Part shown: one piece after another, positions 11,019 through 21,945 of the stretch
Layout of the letters: each line of letters begins with the position of its first letter
Numbering within the stretch: position 1 is the first letter of the stretch
Source of the DNA: Liopterus haemorrhoidalis
Taxonomy: Eukaryota; Arthropoda; Insecta; Coleoptera; Dytiscidae
DNA: 64,000 nt
Reading direction: 5' to 3'
Assembly (NCBI GenBank): GCA_963971575.1
Contig: OZ020615.1
Span: 63,683,379 to 63,747,378, forward strand
Position numbers and translations under genes: made by a program
Notes under the pieces: generated by a model
The model's input: the letters and a program-made list of their open reading frames with translations, nothing else
What the model was told of the DNA's origin: nothing
Database searches by the model: none

Positions 11019-12029
11019 AGACCAATTCTGTAACTCAGTTACTATGATCATAATAACTAAATTTGTCACTATGAGCAAGGTCAGTTACTATCATAGTAAC
11101 TTTGAGGTATTTTGTATTCCGTAAGACAAAAGTTACTACAATATTTAGTAACATGTTACTATAAAAGTTTCTATCATAGTAACTACCAAATGCTGGTGTT
11201 TATAAGTAATAACTTAGTTCTTATCAAGATAAAAATGACGGACATTTGATTTTAAGTGTAATTTTTAGATATAATAGAAAATGAAGAAGATTAATAAACA
11301 AAATTATATAAATTAAATATATATAAAATATGTATATGTATGAGTGTAGGTAAATGTATGTATTGCAGGAGATGAAATATATTAAAAATCAAAAAGTCTT
11401 TTCCAATTCCTCATTTTTAATATGAGTCTTTTTTAAATTATTAAAAAAAAAATAGATTTGTTAATAAAAAAATTAACAAAAGTTCTATTTAGTGACGCAA
11501 AAACAGTTTCATGAGGGGGGAGGGATAAAATGAGACGTATGGAAGTAATGACCAAACAAGGAAAATGCATCGAAGTAATAAAAAATCCAGCTTCATGGGA
11601 GGTTCTAACCCCCAAATCCAACCCGCCTGCGCCACTGGTTCTATTGTCGAGAATTTGTCTTTGCATTCCGTTTTTTTTTTTTTTTAATTTCTTCACTCGT
11701 TTTGTTTTTTTTATATTTTATAAATGTATATACCGTAATATATATTATATAACAACAAAATAATGTAAGCAATACAATATTTTGACATATTTAACCTCAA
11801 CTGTCATCTGTATGCCACCAATGCGCATGCGTGTTGCACTTCTGTAACTAACTTCATTCTTTTCTCAGTAACTATCACTAAGATATAACTTTCATTGCGA
11901 CGTCACTACAGTTGGATATTACAGAATACGAAAAATGTTAAAGTTACTATTAAAGTCACTATAAAAGTTATCTTGTAGTAAACGATACTACACGGTAACT
12001 ATTATAGTAACTTTTTACAGAATTGATCT
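11019..12029. mobile_element. Family G element copy 1 (AGAYCAATTCTGTAA termini)
   Basis: Inverted ends AGACCAATTCTGTAA and TTACAGAATTGATCT; a paralogous copy lies at 61146-62757. Both terminal regions are full of palindromic GTTACTAT/ATAGTAAC words. It contains a 148-bp hAT MITE (11490-11637). The 77-codon frame at 11530 is conserved in the other copy only because the DNA is; it reads through a poly-T tract and is not a credible protein. I could not define a target duplication. Confidence 0.75.
11490..11637. mobile_element. hAT MITE embedded in family G copy 1
   Basis: The left end TAGTGACGCA and right end TGCGCCACTG are flanked by the perfect 8-bp duplication GTTCTATT (11482-11489, 11638-11645). 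The orthologous insertion with the same duplication is at 62217-62366, so it predates the spread of family G. Confidence 0.9.
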
Positions 12030-12379
12030 GAAATGTTTTCAAATGACAGCATGATTACTTGACATAATTAAAATCGCTTTATGTAAGTGGGTCTCAGTTT
12101 TATAATCCAGATTTTCCATTTATAAACTTTTTCTTTGAAACACAATGTTACAAAATCTTTAGTAATAATTTTCTAAGATGAACTAAGTGGGTATCTCACA
12201 GTTTATCTAACATTTCTAGGCCACCCACGACTTAGAAATCGACTAATAATATATTTAAGTTCTATACCTGCTGTAACATTTTATTAAGACCGTCCAAATA
12301 ATTAGTGGCTTTAAAATTATGAAATAATATTTAAATGTAGCAATATTTGGTTTTTGGTGGTGTTAAGATGGTGTCATAG
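12030..12379. other. No recognised gene
   Basis: Anonymous AT-rich sequence with no frame or repeat I can name. Confidence 0.4.
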
Positions 12380-12586
12380 TGTCATAGAGTGACTGAGCTC
12401 GTTAAATCGCCCAGTTTTAACAAGTTAAGACAGTCTGAATTATGAGGGTGCTAGTTCAATTCCCCGTTGGTGAGATTATTCGGGCGAGAATATGTTAACA
12501 TGACTCCCATTTTCACAATCATTCACCCATATTGGACTTATATCTGTTGTTTCGTTATTTTCAAATAAATAAATAAATAAATATTG
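12380..12586 (+). mobile_element. Candidate tRNA-derived SINE with (AAAT)n tail
   Basis: A tRNA-like head (box B-like AGTTCAATTCC near 12453) is followed by a non-tRNA body and a simple tail of AAAT units at about 12563-12582. Box A is weak, and a clear target duplication was not found. Confidence 0.5.
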
Positions 12587-12986
12587 ATGTTGAATTATTG
12601 TTTTACTGGTGCCCGGTTCCACTCTCGACTTCCCTAATAACAAATGTTGAGATAACTTTCAAAGACTCAAGTTGTTGAAGAGAATCTCCGAATGTAATGT
12701 ACGCCCATGCATCCTGAATCCTGAAATTATATCTAACTGGTTCAATTTCTAATCTGTAGTTAAACTCTTTACTGTTACATCATGAGAGAGATAGTTACAT
12801 TGTTTCCGTTCTTACTTCCTTGTTTTGTAACAGTCTTCAAACATCAATGACCTATTGACTAGGGTTCATTGAATTACAAAAAAAATAATCTAACAATCAC
12901 TCAAATAACACGTTGCCAGCAAAAATATTAAATAGAAGTATATAAATATAGATTCTACATGATACAGCACAGAAACTAAAAAAAAA
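12587..12986. other. No recognised gene
   Basis: Anonymous sequence upstream of family A copy 2, with no supported feature. Confidence 0.4.
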
Positions 12987-13944
12987 TTATGTGAAATGTG
13001 AATTTTCACACATTTCTGGGTTTTGCAGGTATTTAGTAACTGAACGATGATTATTTGGGATGCCAAAACAAATTTTATGTCAAAATATTTTTTTATGAAT
13101 TTTAATTCGAATGCCTAATACCATTATTTGAGTTTCTAAATATATGCAGTATTTTTTTTATTAGCAAAGTTCATTAAGATTTTGAAAATTGCACCTATGG
13201 CTTCCATTGGTTGCTTACATCATAAGTCCCGCCCTTTGATTTCGTCAAACATAGAATTAAATTATAATTTCAACACTTTCCACTGGTTATTAAATTTACG
13301 CTTTTAAAAATTAAATGCAACATTTACCAAATATAACTAGAATTTTAACAAAATAAAAATGCAAAAAAAAAAAAACAAAAAATAAAACCAACCGGATTCG
13401 AACCCTAGTTTGCAAGTTAACTTATATTATTAAGCGCACGACAAATCCAACCACGCCACGAGAATTAGTGATATGGTATGTTACACAATGTATTAAATAG
13501 TTAACATATTTTAGTTAAAAACACAAAAAATGCGTTATTTTCCGAAAACATAATCTGATCAAAAATTCCTGTTGTACTATTCCTGTTCACACCAATGTAC
13601 ATTACTTAGAATTTTTTTAGATTTTTAGTTTAAACCATCTGGGCTACAGGGTGTGGGACAAAAATTTTTTTGCACAATTTTGGCAAAAATCGCATCATAA
13701 TAATTTGTTTTGCAAAAATAAAATTTGGATCGTTAATCCACGTACTAAGGGCTTTCATTTGATACCCTACTCAGAATTTAAAAAAAAATTTTTTGTTTTC
13801 GATGAGCACATATTTGTTTATATTTTTAGAGGGATATGTTTTTTAGATGTTTTAGTATTTTTCCTATGTGCGGGTCAACGAGTTGTATAAGCATGCCAAA
13901 TTTCAACTCTCTAGGTTTAGCCGTTTGGCTACAATTTTTACCGA

Positions 13945-13994
<50 letters not shown>

Positions 13995-14046
13995 GACAAA
14001 ATGACGGTATAAGGGTTTTTTGGTCATACCTACAAAACCCTAAAAA
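12987..14046 (+). repeat. Family A repeat, full copy 2
   Basis: It is colinear with copy 1 from the TGTGAATTTTCACA hairpin to CCCTAAAAA. It carries the longest microsatellite of the family here, about twelve GACA units at 13946-13994. Frames giving DRQTDRQ repeats come from that tract only. Confidence 0.85.
13394..13458 (-). other. tRNA-like module in family A copy 2
   Basis: On the minus strand: a perfect box B GGTTCGAATCC (13394-13404) and a box A-like TGGCGTGGTTGG (13447-13458). It occupies the same position as the module in copy 1 and shares GTCGTGCGCTT with it. A longer anticodon-side segment separates the boxes, so a functional tRNA is unlikely. Confidence 0.6.
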
Positions 14047-15025
14047 GTAAAAAGAACTCCATTTCAAGTATTCTTTTCATTTTTTGTATTATACATCGTC
14101 GCAACACCCACGCGCTCGTAGCCTCAGATGTTTGACATAATTTCAACAGTTTTTGTATTATTGTTCTTTTTCTTATCATCCAATGTTTTGATAAATTGGT
14201 ATAAAGCAGAAGTCAGTTACGATATTGAAGAGGAATATCGGTTTTTGCGTTAACTAGGACAAGGTCCTTGCATTTACGAGGCCGGCCCTGTTCATTAAAA
14301 TACAAGGTCCTTGCAAATTCTATGCACTATGACCTTTCTTATTTCAATTCGCGTCTATTTTTACTTTAATTATTATTCTATTTTTAATTTAATGTTGCCA
14401 AAAAGGTACAGGTAATAATGGTGACTTGTCAACGAAATTAATAGACATTGAAACAAAGAACGACCATGGAAGAATGGAAAAACAAGATGGAAGGGTAGTG
14501 TAAAAAAGTATCTGATAATTGTCCAAATATAATTCAATGTGTTAAAGTGCCTATAAGATGTTAAACAAACGACTAAGCGGAAGATCAAGAGGAAAATGGA
14601 AGGATAAGGTGACGAATATAAAACAACAGTTCCAGAAAGTGGTTCCACATGTTGAGTAAATATTGTAATCACATTGTTGCAAAAAAATTTCAGAAAGTGA
14701 TAACAAATAGTGGATACATTTTAAAAATCATACATTTTTACAATTTTTGAAAAAATAATCCATGTGTTTTTATCTGAATACTTACAAACGTACTTAAAAT
14801 GCGTTCGCATCAAGACCTAGGCTACCCAGTTCTCCAGTCAGTCATATAAATATTGTAAGCACGATGTTGCAAAAAATTCAATAACTTTTGAAATAATTAT
14901 CTAAAATTCATGTGGTACTATTCCGGTTCACATTAATGTGCGTTACTCAGACTTTTACATTACCCCCCCCCCTGATTAAAGGACGCGAGACAATAGATTT
15001 TTTAGCACATCTTGTAAATGCGTCC
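14047..15025. other. No recognised gene
   Basis: Anonymous sequence. The 99-codon minus-strand frame at 14373-14672 is low-complexity and hydrophobic, with no domain I recognise. A C-run at 14964-14975 precedes the next repeat. Confidence 0.35.
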
Positions 15026-16006
15026 TTTTTTAGGGTTTTGTAGGTATGACCAAAAAACCCTTATACCGTCATTTTATCATCAAAATTTTATTTTGGCAAA
15101 ATAAATTATTTTGATGAGATTTTTGCCAAAAATGTGCAAACAAAAATTGTCCCACACCCTGCTGCCCAGATAGTTTAAACTAAAAATCTGAAAAAAATGT
15201 TGGTTGACGATGTACAAAAGATATAGTTATGAAAACATTATACTAGATGGCGTATCCGGGTCTAATGGTTAGCTTGCTCGCTTGCTACGCAGCTAACTAG
15301 GGTTCGCTCCCAGGCAGAGGAGACAATTTTATTTTTCGTTTTTTTTTTTTTCATTTTTATATTGTTTCTAGTTACATTTTGACAAATGTTGCATTTAATT
15401 TTTAAGAGCGTAAATTTAATAACCAGTTGAAATTGTTGGAATTATATTTTCATTATATGTATCATGTATACGAAAGCAGAGAGGCGGAGCATATGACTTA
15501 AAACAACCAATGGAGGTCATAGGCACAATTTTCAAAATCTTAATGAACCTTGCTATATACAAAAAAAAAAAAAAAAAAATACTGTACATATTTAGAAACC
15601 TAAATAATGGTATTATGTATTCGAATTAAAATTAACAAAGAAATATTTTAACATAAAATTTGATTTTAAAGCTCTTAGATTAACAGACGATAAATTATAA
15701 ATTAAGAGTTCGAGTACGGAGTGAATTTTATTTTTTCTGTTTTTTTTTTGCATTTTTATTATGTTGAAATTATTTTGTCAAAATTCTAGTTATATTTTGA
15801 CAAATGTTGTATTTAATTTTTATGAGCGTAAATTTAATAACCAGTCTTATTATATGATTAACAGACGATAAATTATTTTAAAAATATCGTTCATTTTGCC
15901 GTGATTACTACAAAGTAAAATTGTCCTACACACTCAGCATGCCACCTTCACTTATTATATACCTGCGAAACCCTGAAATGTGTGAAAATTCACACTTCAC
16001 ATCAAT
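15026..16006 (-). repeat. Family A composite copy (two fragments joined)
   Basis: It is in reverse orientation. From TTTTTAGGGTTTTGTAGG at 15026 it is colinear with family A through a tRNA-like module to about 15700. There the sequence jumps back to a different module end (GAGTTCGAGTACGGAGTG, about 15707-15724) and repeats the distal part to 16006. The second piece is nearly identical to 21644-21945. The GACA tract is lost near 15080. This looks like recombination or insertion between two family A subtypes. Confidence 0.7.
15250..15313 (+). other. tRNA-like module in family A composite copy
   Basis: GGGTCTAATGGTTAGC resembles the D-arm of Glu/Asp-type tRNAs, and CTAGGGTTCGCTCCC (15297-15311) forms a T-arm-like stem-loop with a box B match. 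It differs in sequence from the modules in the other family A copies but sits at the same location. Confidence 0.6.
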
Positions 16007-16790
16007 TTTTAATTTGTTAAGGTTGGGGGCGCAAGACTGGTACTTTGTCTCAGGCGCAGAAATACCTTTGTCCGGCTGTGCCATTTAATACCCCACAAAA
16101 AAATTAAAAAAATGAATTATTTTTTTCTTAAATACATATTGTATATATTTTTCCCAAGATGTTTTTATTTTTAATTCGCAATAGTTTTCTTATATGTGGG
16201 GCAAAGAGTTGTACAAACATACCAAATATCAACTATCTATGTTCAGCCGTTTTGTCACAATTTCTAACGAACAGACAGACAGATTGACCGACAGACTAAT
16301 GTGGCCGCTCTTTAGATATCACTCAGGATCATCTTCAGTTTTAATTGATATAATGTGAACTGAATGATTTAGCGACTCACATAATTGAATCGAGTGTAGC
16401 GCGCATAACGTAATGCGTGTTATTTAAATGTTATTAAAAATACCGCTAATTGAAAACAAACTCTTCTGATCGAGCCATACTAAAGTTGAACATAGCCAAG
16501 GCCGCGTGTAACATATCTGAGCGCCGGCATGTCGCTTTCCATATTTGTCCACAATCTCCGTGGACTTTCAAATCATGTATGAAAACCTATTCGTTCCATT
16601 CTATTCGCGCCCACACTCTCCGGCATCCTAGGAACTAAGCCCTGTTATGGCTCTCGAACACCCACGGCACACTTTAGAGAACACAGCCCTCTAGGGCACA
16701 AAATTAAAGAAAATACAACGGCAAGATAAAATATGTCCATCGAACGACAAATGTTATTCGATAGCAAGATTATTAAAGGATAAAAATATT
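16007..16790. other. Diverged family A relative, then anonymous DNA
   Basis: 16085-16295 resembles family A (GGCAAAGAGTTGTAC, TATGTTCAGCCGTTTTG, short GACA tract) at low identity. 16300-16790 holds a 62-codon frame (16450-16638) with no recognisable domain. Confidence 0.45.
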
Positions 16791-17482
16791 TGACCTATGA
16801 AAAAAATATATCATCTACAGATTAGTACCTATGAAAATAATAGTTTACCTATGTATTAAATAATTGATCTATGGTTTTAATTTTTGACCTATGGAATTAA
16901 TTATTGAGCTATAGAAATATTTATCGACCTATGAAAATAATTATCAACCTATGTAAATATTTAATAGATCTATGGAAATAATCATATATCTACTGATATA
17001 ATTATTGATCTATAAAATTTGATCTATAAAATTAATACTTGACCTATAAGTACTCTTGCACTCTATCGCGAAGCGAGCTACCCATCTTCTAGTTTAATGT
17101 CAAAACACTATCTTATGTTAGGTTAGGTTAGTAAGGGTTTGGTTAGAAGAGCCAAGCGAAACGAGCTACCCATCTTCTAGTTTAATGACAAAACACTATC
17201 TTAGGTTAGGTTAGGTTAGTAAGGGTTTGGTTAGAAGAAGCCGAGCGAAGCGAGCTATCCATCTTCTAGTTTAATGTCAAAACACTATCTTAGGTTAGGT
17301 TAGTAAGCAGATGTCACTACTGTCTATAGGTAGTTTATTATAGATCAATTGATAATTTTCTATAGGTCAACTATTAATTTACTATAGATCATTTTTTAAT
17401 TATCTATAGGTAAATGATTGATTTTTCTATAGGTAAAAATATAAAATTTCATAGGTAATATTTGAATTATTAATAGATCATA
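16791..17482. repeat. Foldback-like structure: inverted 20-22 bp arrays
   Basis: 16791-17050 is a degenerate array of about twelve units with a near-strict 20-bp period, consensus ACCTATGRAAATAATTATTG. 17322-17482 is an array of about seven units of 20-22 bp with the same motif in inverse orientation (CTATAGGTCAATTATTAATT). Between them lie three 88-bp tandem units. Inverted arms made of short direct repeats are the hallmark of Drosophila Foldback (FB) elements; equating this with FB is inference. No protein is encoded. Confidence 0.7.
17068..17312 (+). repeat. Three 88-89 bp tandem units with TTAGG words
   Basis: Units start at 17068, 17156 and 17245 (the third partial) with GCGAARCGAGCTAYCCATCT. 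Each contains GTTAGGTTAGGTTAG-like sequence, that is two to three TTAGG pentamers, the common insect telomere unit. Conservation between units is much higher than in the flanking arrays. Confidence 0.85.
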
Positions 17483-18060
17483 AAATTAGGATCCATTATT
17501 AAAGTAAAGATTGTCTCGTAACTTGTAGTGGTGGGGGTAAATAACGAGGCTACACATCATCTGTATGCTAACGGGACGTCAACCTTTATCGTATATGTTA
17601 TATACACGTGAAGTTTGAATTCTGTCTATAAATATAAAATTATCGCTTAATTTTTGGATTTTCTACTTGTTTTAATTTCTTTTTTCTTCGAAAGGCATGT
17701 TTCTTCGTTCTAAATAAATTTTCTTACATTCATTTTTGATGTGAAGAGAATAATAAGTGAAATACATATTTCAATATTTTAGTTTTAGGGTATAATATTC
17801 ATCAAATTGAAAAAATGCAGAGAACAAATAAGATTTGTTTTCTTATAAACAACATTTATTGTATAGTTTTTTCTGTTAAGATAGTTCTGTTTATAAAGGA
17901 AATATTTTAAATTTTTTAGTACCAGTTTTAACCCAGAAACACCCCTAAGAAAGAAAATTTTGAGATACCATGCCTATATTTGAATCCTGGTTCAACTCTA
18001 TTGTACCAAATTTCGTTAAATACGTCCAACCGTTCTTAAAAACAGATAACCTCCAATTTT
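17483..18060. other. No recognised gene
   Basis: Anonymous AT-rich sequence with no coding frame or repeat identified. Confidence 0.4.
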
Positions 18061-18380
18061 ATTAATTACTGAAGCACCATCAAGGACTCCTTTTTATCGA
18101 TGGTTTGCCGACTTCAATCGTGCTAGTTCGCTTAAGAACGAATTTCGTGAAGGTCGTCCAAAATCGGTTGTTGTTCCGGAAAACATTGATGCTGTGGGTG
18201 AACTGATACTGCAAGATCGTCATGTGACTTATCGTATGATTGAGGTATCCTTGGGCATTAGTGGGACCAGCATACATTCACTAGTGCATGAATATTTGGT
18301 CATAAAAAGATTTGTTCGCGTTGAATCCCACATAATTTGACAGTCGGAGTGGAAAAAGTGCTTCGAAAATTGGTTCAAAC

Positions 18381-19559
18381 TAGAGATGGGTCGTTCATGA
18401 ACGAACCGGCTCACTGAGCCGGCTCAGTACACTGACCGAAGGTACACGGTTCACCAAATTGAAATGAGCCGGCTCACGGCTCACTGTATAGTTTCAAGTT
18501 TCAAGAATACGATCGGTCGGGCGATTGTGAACTGTGACCGGAGTGATCCGGATCTGGATCGATGTCATGTTGAACTTCGCGAGAACTTGGCTTGTAATGT
18601 ATTATCATAAGGTGTATTTTGTCATCAATTTGTAGGGCAGTTTATTTGAAACTAATAGGCTTAGTCTGTATTTTCTTACAACCATACTATATAAAAATAT
18701 TAAAAATATTGCCCAAATCCCAGATGTCCGATTTATAAGGGCAATAAACATCGCCATAAACTTAACACATCTGGTTTAAAATACAGTAGCTACATAAAGT
18801 GAATTGTTTGTTTGAAAAATGTTAGATAAGAGTCGGGGCTAAGCGACGTTCTACCTACGACCGAACGACCGGCAACTGACTGACCTGTGTCTCGGGATCA
18901 TGTTTAAAAGAACCGGCTCTAAGCAAGACTCGGCTCTAAGCGACGTTCTACCTACGACCGAACGACCGACCGACCTGTGTCTCGAGATCATGTTTACAAG
19001 AGCCGGCTCTAAGCAAGAGTCGGCTCTAAGCGACGTTCTACCTACGACCGAACGACCGGCAACTGACTGACCTGCGTCTCGAGATCATGTTTAAAAGAAC
19101 CGGCTCTAAGCAAGACTCGGCTCTAAGCGACGTTCTACCTACGACCGAACGACCGACCGACCTGTGTCTCGAGATCATGTTTACAAGAACCGGCTCTAAG
19201 CAAGAGTCGGCTCTAAGCGACGTTGTACCTACGACCGAACGACCGACCGACCTGCGTCTCGGGATCATGTTTACAGTTCATATATTGCAAGAACCGGCTC
19301 TAAGCAAGAGCCGGCTGTAAACGACGTTCTACCTAGGACCGAATGACCGACCGACCTGTGTCTCGGGATCATATTTACAGTGCATATATTGCAAGAACCG
19401 GGTCTAAGCGACTTTCTACCTACGAACTAACGACCGTCCTGTGTTTCGGAAACATGTTTACTTAACCGGATCACTGAGCCGGATCAATGAACCGGCTCAA
19501 CTAACTGAACGACCTCCACTGATCCGGTTCCGCAAATTGAGCCGAAATTCCCATCTCTA
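18381..19559. mobile_element. hAT-like element TAGAGATGGG with GGCTC repeats
   Basis: Perfect 10-bp ends TAGAGATGGG/CCCATCTCTA; 8-bp duplication GTTCAAAC/ATTCAAAC (one mismatch) at 18373-18380 and 19560-19567. Both ends carry GAACCGGCTCACTGAGCCGG-type palindromic words. The interior includes a higher-order tandem repeat (18843-19407). Frames with repeated TTERPTDL are translations of that repeat. A partial second copy is at 30620-30976. Confidence 0.9.
18843..19407 (+). repeat. Higher-order tandem repeat, alternating 97/90 bp units
   Basis: Units beginning GCGACGTTCTACCTACGA start near 18843, 18940, 19030, 19127, 19217, 19320 and 19408. Spacing alternates 97, 90, 97, 90, then 103 and 88, so the first four form two copies of a 187-bp dimer. 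Confidence 0.85.
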
Positions 19560-19617
19560 ATTCAAACACATGCAAAAGTGTATTGATCTTCATGGAGAAT
19601 ATTTTGAAAAACTATAA

Positions 19618-20320
19618 AGCCACTTTTGTTGATAAATAATTGTTTTTGATCTCATATTCCGAAATATAAAAGGCAATCCTCATAATTTTTTTCCAAATAA
19701 ATTGATTTTTTGAGTTTTTAAAAATTGAGTACTCTTACTTTGTTGACATGCCTCGTATTAAGATACAAACTGCAAAATCTAAATAATTTGTTAGTAATTT
19801 AAAAAAATCTAAATATGTAAATAAGTGTAATGTAGTTTATATAAAATTTCTGGTTTGTTAAGTTAGTGAAAATAGAAATCTGTGATGAGAAACTGTTTCG
19901 CGTCACTTGAAATCAACCGTAAAATGTACAGTTTTCTAGAATTGTGCAGATGGCACTGCACTCGCTAAGTTTCACTTGATATACTTTCATTAAAATGTCC
20001 TACAATTAGATGCACGGCAATGTTACTAAAGCCGAATACCTTAACGAGGACATCGCTGTGGCTGTGGCTATGGCTGTTGTCTGACATAACTTGTTTACAT
20101 TTGTAAGCCGCGGTCGTCGCCAATAGGCACAGCATTATTTTATTGTCTAGAATGCGGAACTTATCCGTACGCATATAATGCTGCAACATTACTAATATAC
20201 CAATGTCACTCAACTTGCTAATTACTCTGCTCTTACCGTTTAAGCACTTCAGCCGATTCAAAGTTTTTAAACACAGTAAGGGAAACGAAAGAATGCTGTA
20301 GTTATAGTCAACAAATACAT
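19618..20320. other. Anonymous DNA; one unrecognised frame
   Basis: A 98-codon minus-strand frame (19965-20261) with an internal HSHSHS run comes from a GGCTGTGGCTGTGGCTATG-like tract at 20055. I do not recognise a domain and see no splice or promoter support. Treated as non-coding. Confidence 0.35.
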
Positions 20321-20680
20321 TTTTTCAGATTTTTAGTTTAGCCCATCTGGGCTAAAGGGTGTGGGACAAAATTATTTTTGCACAATTTTGGCAAAAATCG
20401 CATCAAAATAATTTATTTTGTAAAATTTTGGTCGTTAATCCACGTACTAAGGGCTTTCATTTGAAACCCAATTCAGAATTTTTAAAAAATATTTTTTTTT
20501 TCGATGAGCACATATTTGTTTATATTTTTAGGGGGATATGTTATTTAGATGTTTTAGTATTTTTCCTATGTGCGGGTCAAAGAGCTGTATAAGCATGCCA
20601 AATTTCAACTCTCTAGGTTTAGCCGTTTGCCTACAATTTTTACCGAACAGGCAGACAGACAGACAGACCGACAGACAGAG

Positions 20681-20711
<31 letters not shown>

Positions 20712-20941
20712 GACGAAAAAATGACGGTATAAGGGTGTTTTGATCATACCTACAAAAACATAAAAAGTTATTCTTTTTGGTAGTACTGGAAATCATTTAA
20801 AGAACATTTCATTTGCATGCCAAATTTCAACTCTCTAGGTTTAGCCTTTTGGCTATAATTTTTACAGAACAGACAGACAGACAGACAGACGACAAAATGA
20901 CTGTATAAGGGTTTTTTGGTCATACCTACAAAACCCTAAAA
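20321..20941 (+). repeat. Two truncated family A copies in tandem
   Basis: 20321-20766 covers the family's core and GACA tract (20646-20712, with AGAG and CCGA interruptions) and its end. After about 48 bp, 20815-20941 repeats only the last core, a short (GACA)n and the terminus CCCTAAAAA. Both lack the tRNA-like module. Confidence 0.75.
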
Positions 20942-21036
20942 ATGATGGGTGATAGAAAAAATCTGAGGTCATTTTCGGCTTATGGGTCAAATTTTAAGTG
21001 GGACTATGTTTTGCACATGTCACAAAAAATAAGTTC

Positions 21037-21945
21037 ATTTTTAGGGTTTTGTAGGTATGACCAAAAAACCCTTATGCCGTCATTTTGTCGTCTGTCTGTC
21101 TGTCTGTTCGGTAAAAATTGTAGCCAAACGGCTAAACCTAGAGAGTTGAAATTTGGCATGCTTATACAACTCTTTGACCCGCAAATAGGAAAAATACTAA
21201 AACATCTAAAAAACATACCCCCCTAAAAATATAAACAAATATGTGCTCATCGAAAACAAAAATATTTTTTTTAAATTCTGAATAGGGTATCAAATGAAAG
21301 CCCTTAGTACGTGGATTAACGATCAAATTTTTATTTTTGCAAAATTAATTATTTTGAAGCGATTTTTGCCTAAAATGTGCAAAAAAAAATTTGTCCCACA
21401 CCCTGTAGCCCCGATGGTTTAAACTAAAAATCTAAAAAAATTCTAAGTAATGTATATTGGTGTGAACCGAAATAGTACAACAGGAATTTTTGATCAGATT
21501 ATGTTTTTGGAAAATGACGCATTTTTTGTGGTTTTTGGTTCACAAAGTACAAAAGTTATACCAATGTAAGACACTCACATGCATGGCGTGCGATGACTAC
21601 ATGCGTTGGAGCACTCTTAAACTGGCTGGAAAACGAAGGGTTTCGAGTTCGAGTACGGAGTGAATTTTATTTTTTCTGTTTTTTTTTTGCATTTTTATTA
21701 TGTTGAAATTATTTTGTCAAAATTCTAGTTATATTTTGACAAATGTTGTATTTAATTTTTATGAGCGTAAATTTAATAACCAGTCTTATTATATGATTAA
21801 CAGACGATAAATTATTTTAAAAATATCGTTCATTTTGCCGTGATTACTACAAAGTAAAATTTGTCCTACACACTCAGCATACCGCCTTCACTTATTATAT
21901 ACCTGCGAAACCCTGAAATGTGTGAATATTCACACTTCACATCAA
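21037..21945 (-). repeat. Family A repeat, reverse copy
   Basis: It runs from TTTTAGGGTTTTGTAGG to CACACTTCACATCAA. A short GTCT tract lies at 21090-21108 and a tRNA-like module at about 21583-21662. The distal 300 bp is nearly identical to 15704-16006. Confidence 0.85.
21583..21660 (+). other. tRNA-like module in reverse family A copy
   Basis: ACTACATGCGTTGGAGCACT recalls a D-arm (TAGCNCAGTTGGTAGAGCA), and GAGTTCGAGTAC resembles box B. It is a weaker match than the other modules, but it is in the same position within the repeat. Confidence 0.45.

Larger units (their letters stand above)
18061..19617 (+). pseudogene. Mariner transposase relic split by a hAT insertion
   Basis: The frame reads FYRWFADFNRASSLKNEFRE, then GRPKSVVVPENIDAVGELI and DRHVTYRMIEVSLGISGTSI (mariner N-terminal domain). 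An internal deletion joins it to SEWKKCFENWF, after which a hAT element (18381-19559) intervenes. The frame resumes as KHMQKCIDLHGEYFEKL and stops at 19615-19617. All three catalytic Asp regions are missing. Blocks are typical of DD34D mariners; clearly dead. Confidence 0.85.

Noticed and set aside
11530..11763. Conserved small protein shared with 62238-62492
   Set aside because: Conservation reflects duplicated transposon DNA; the frame spans a hAT MITE and a poly-T run, and changes are not biased to third positions by eye.
13868..14050. Open frames rich in DRQTDRQ or SVCLSVCL (also at 20538, 20605, 20942, 39283, 40571, 40638)
   Set aside because: They translate (GACA)n/(GTCT)n microsatellites of families A and B; the same DNA is open in several frames and on both strands.
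17116..17310. Telomeric array
   Set aside because: Only two to three TTAGG pentamers per unit, separated by 70 bp of other sequence; not a telomere.
16791..17482. Possible CRISPR-like array (regular 20-bp period)
   Set aside because: Repeats are degenerate and contiguous with no spacers, lie in inverted halves, and the surrounding DNA is eukaryotic; no cas genes.
19038..19320. Repetitive TTERPTDL / RRRSVGRSVVG frames
   Set aside because: Caused by the 90/97-bp tandem repeat in a hAT-like element.
19965..20261. 98-codon hypothetical protein with HSHSHS run
   Set aside because: The run comes from a GGCTGTGGCTGTGG tract; no domain, no context and no codon signal supports a gene.
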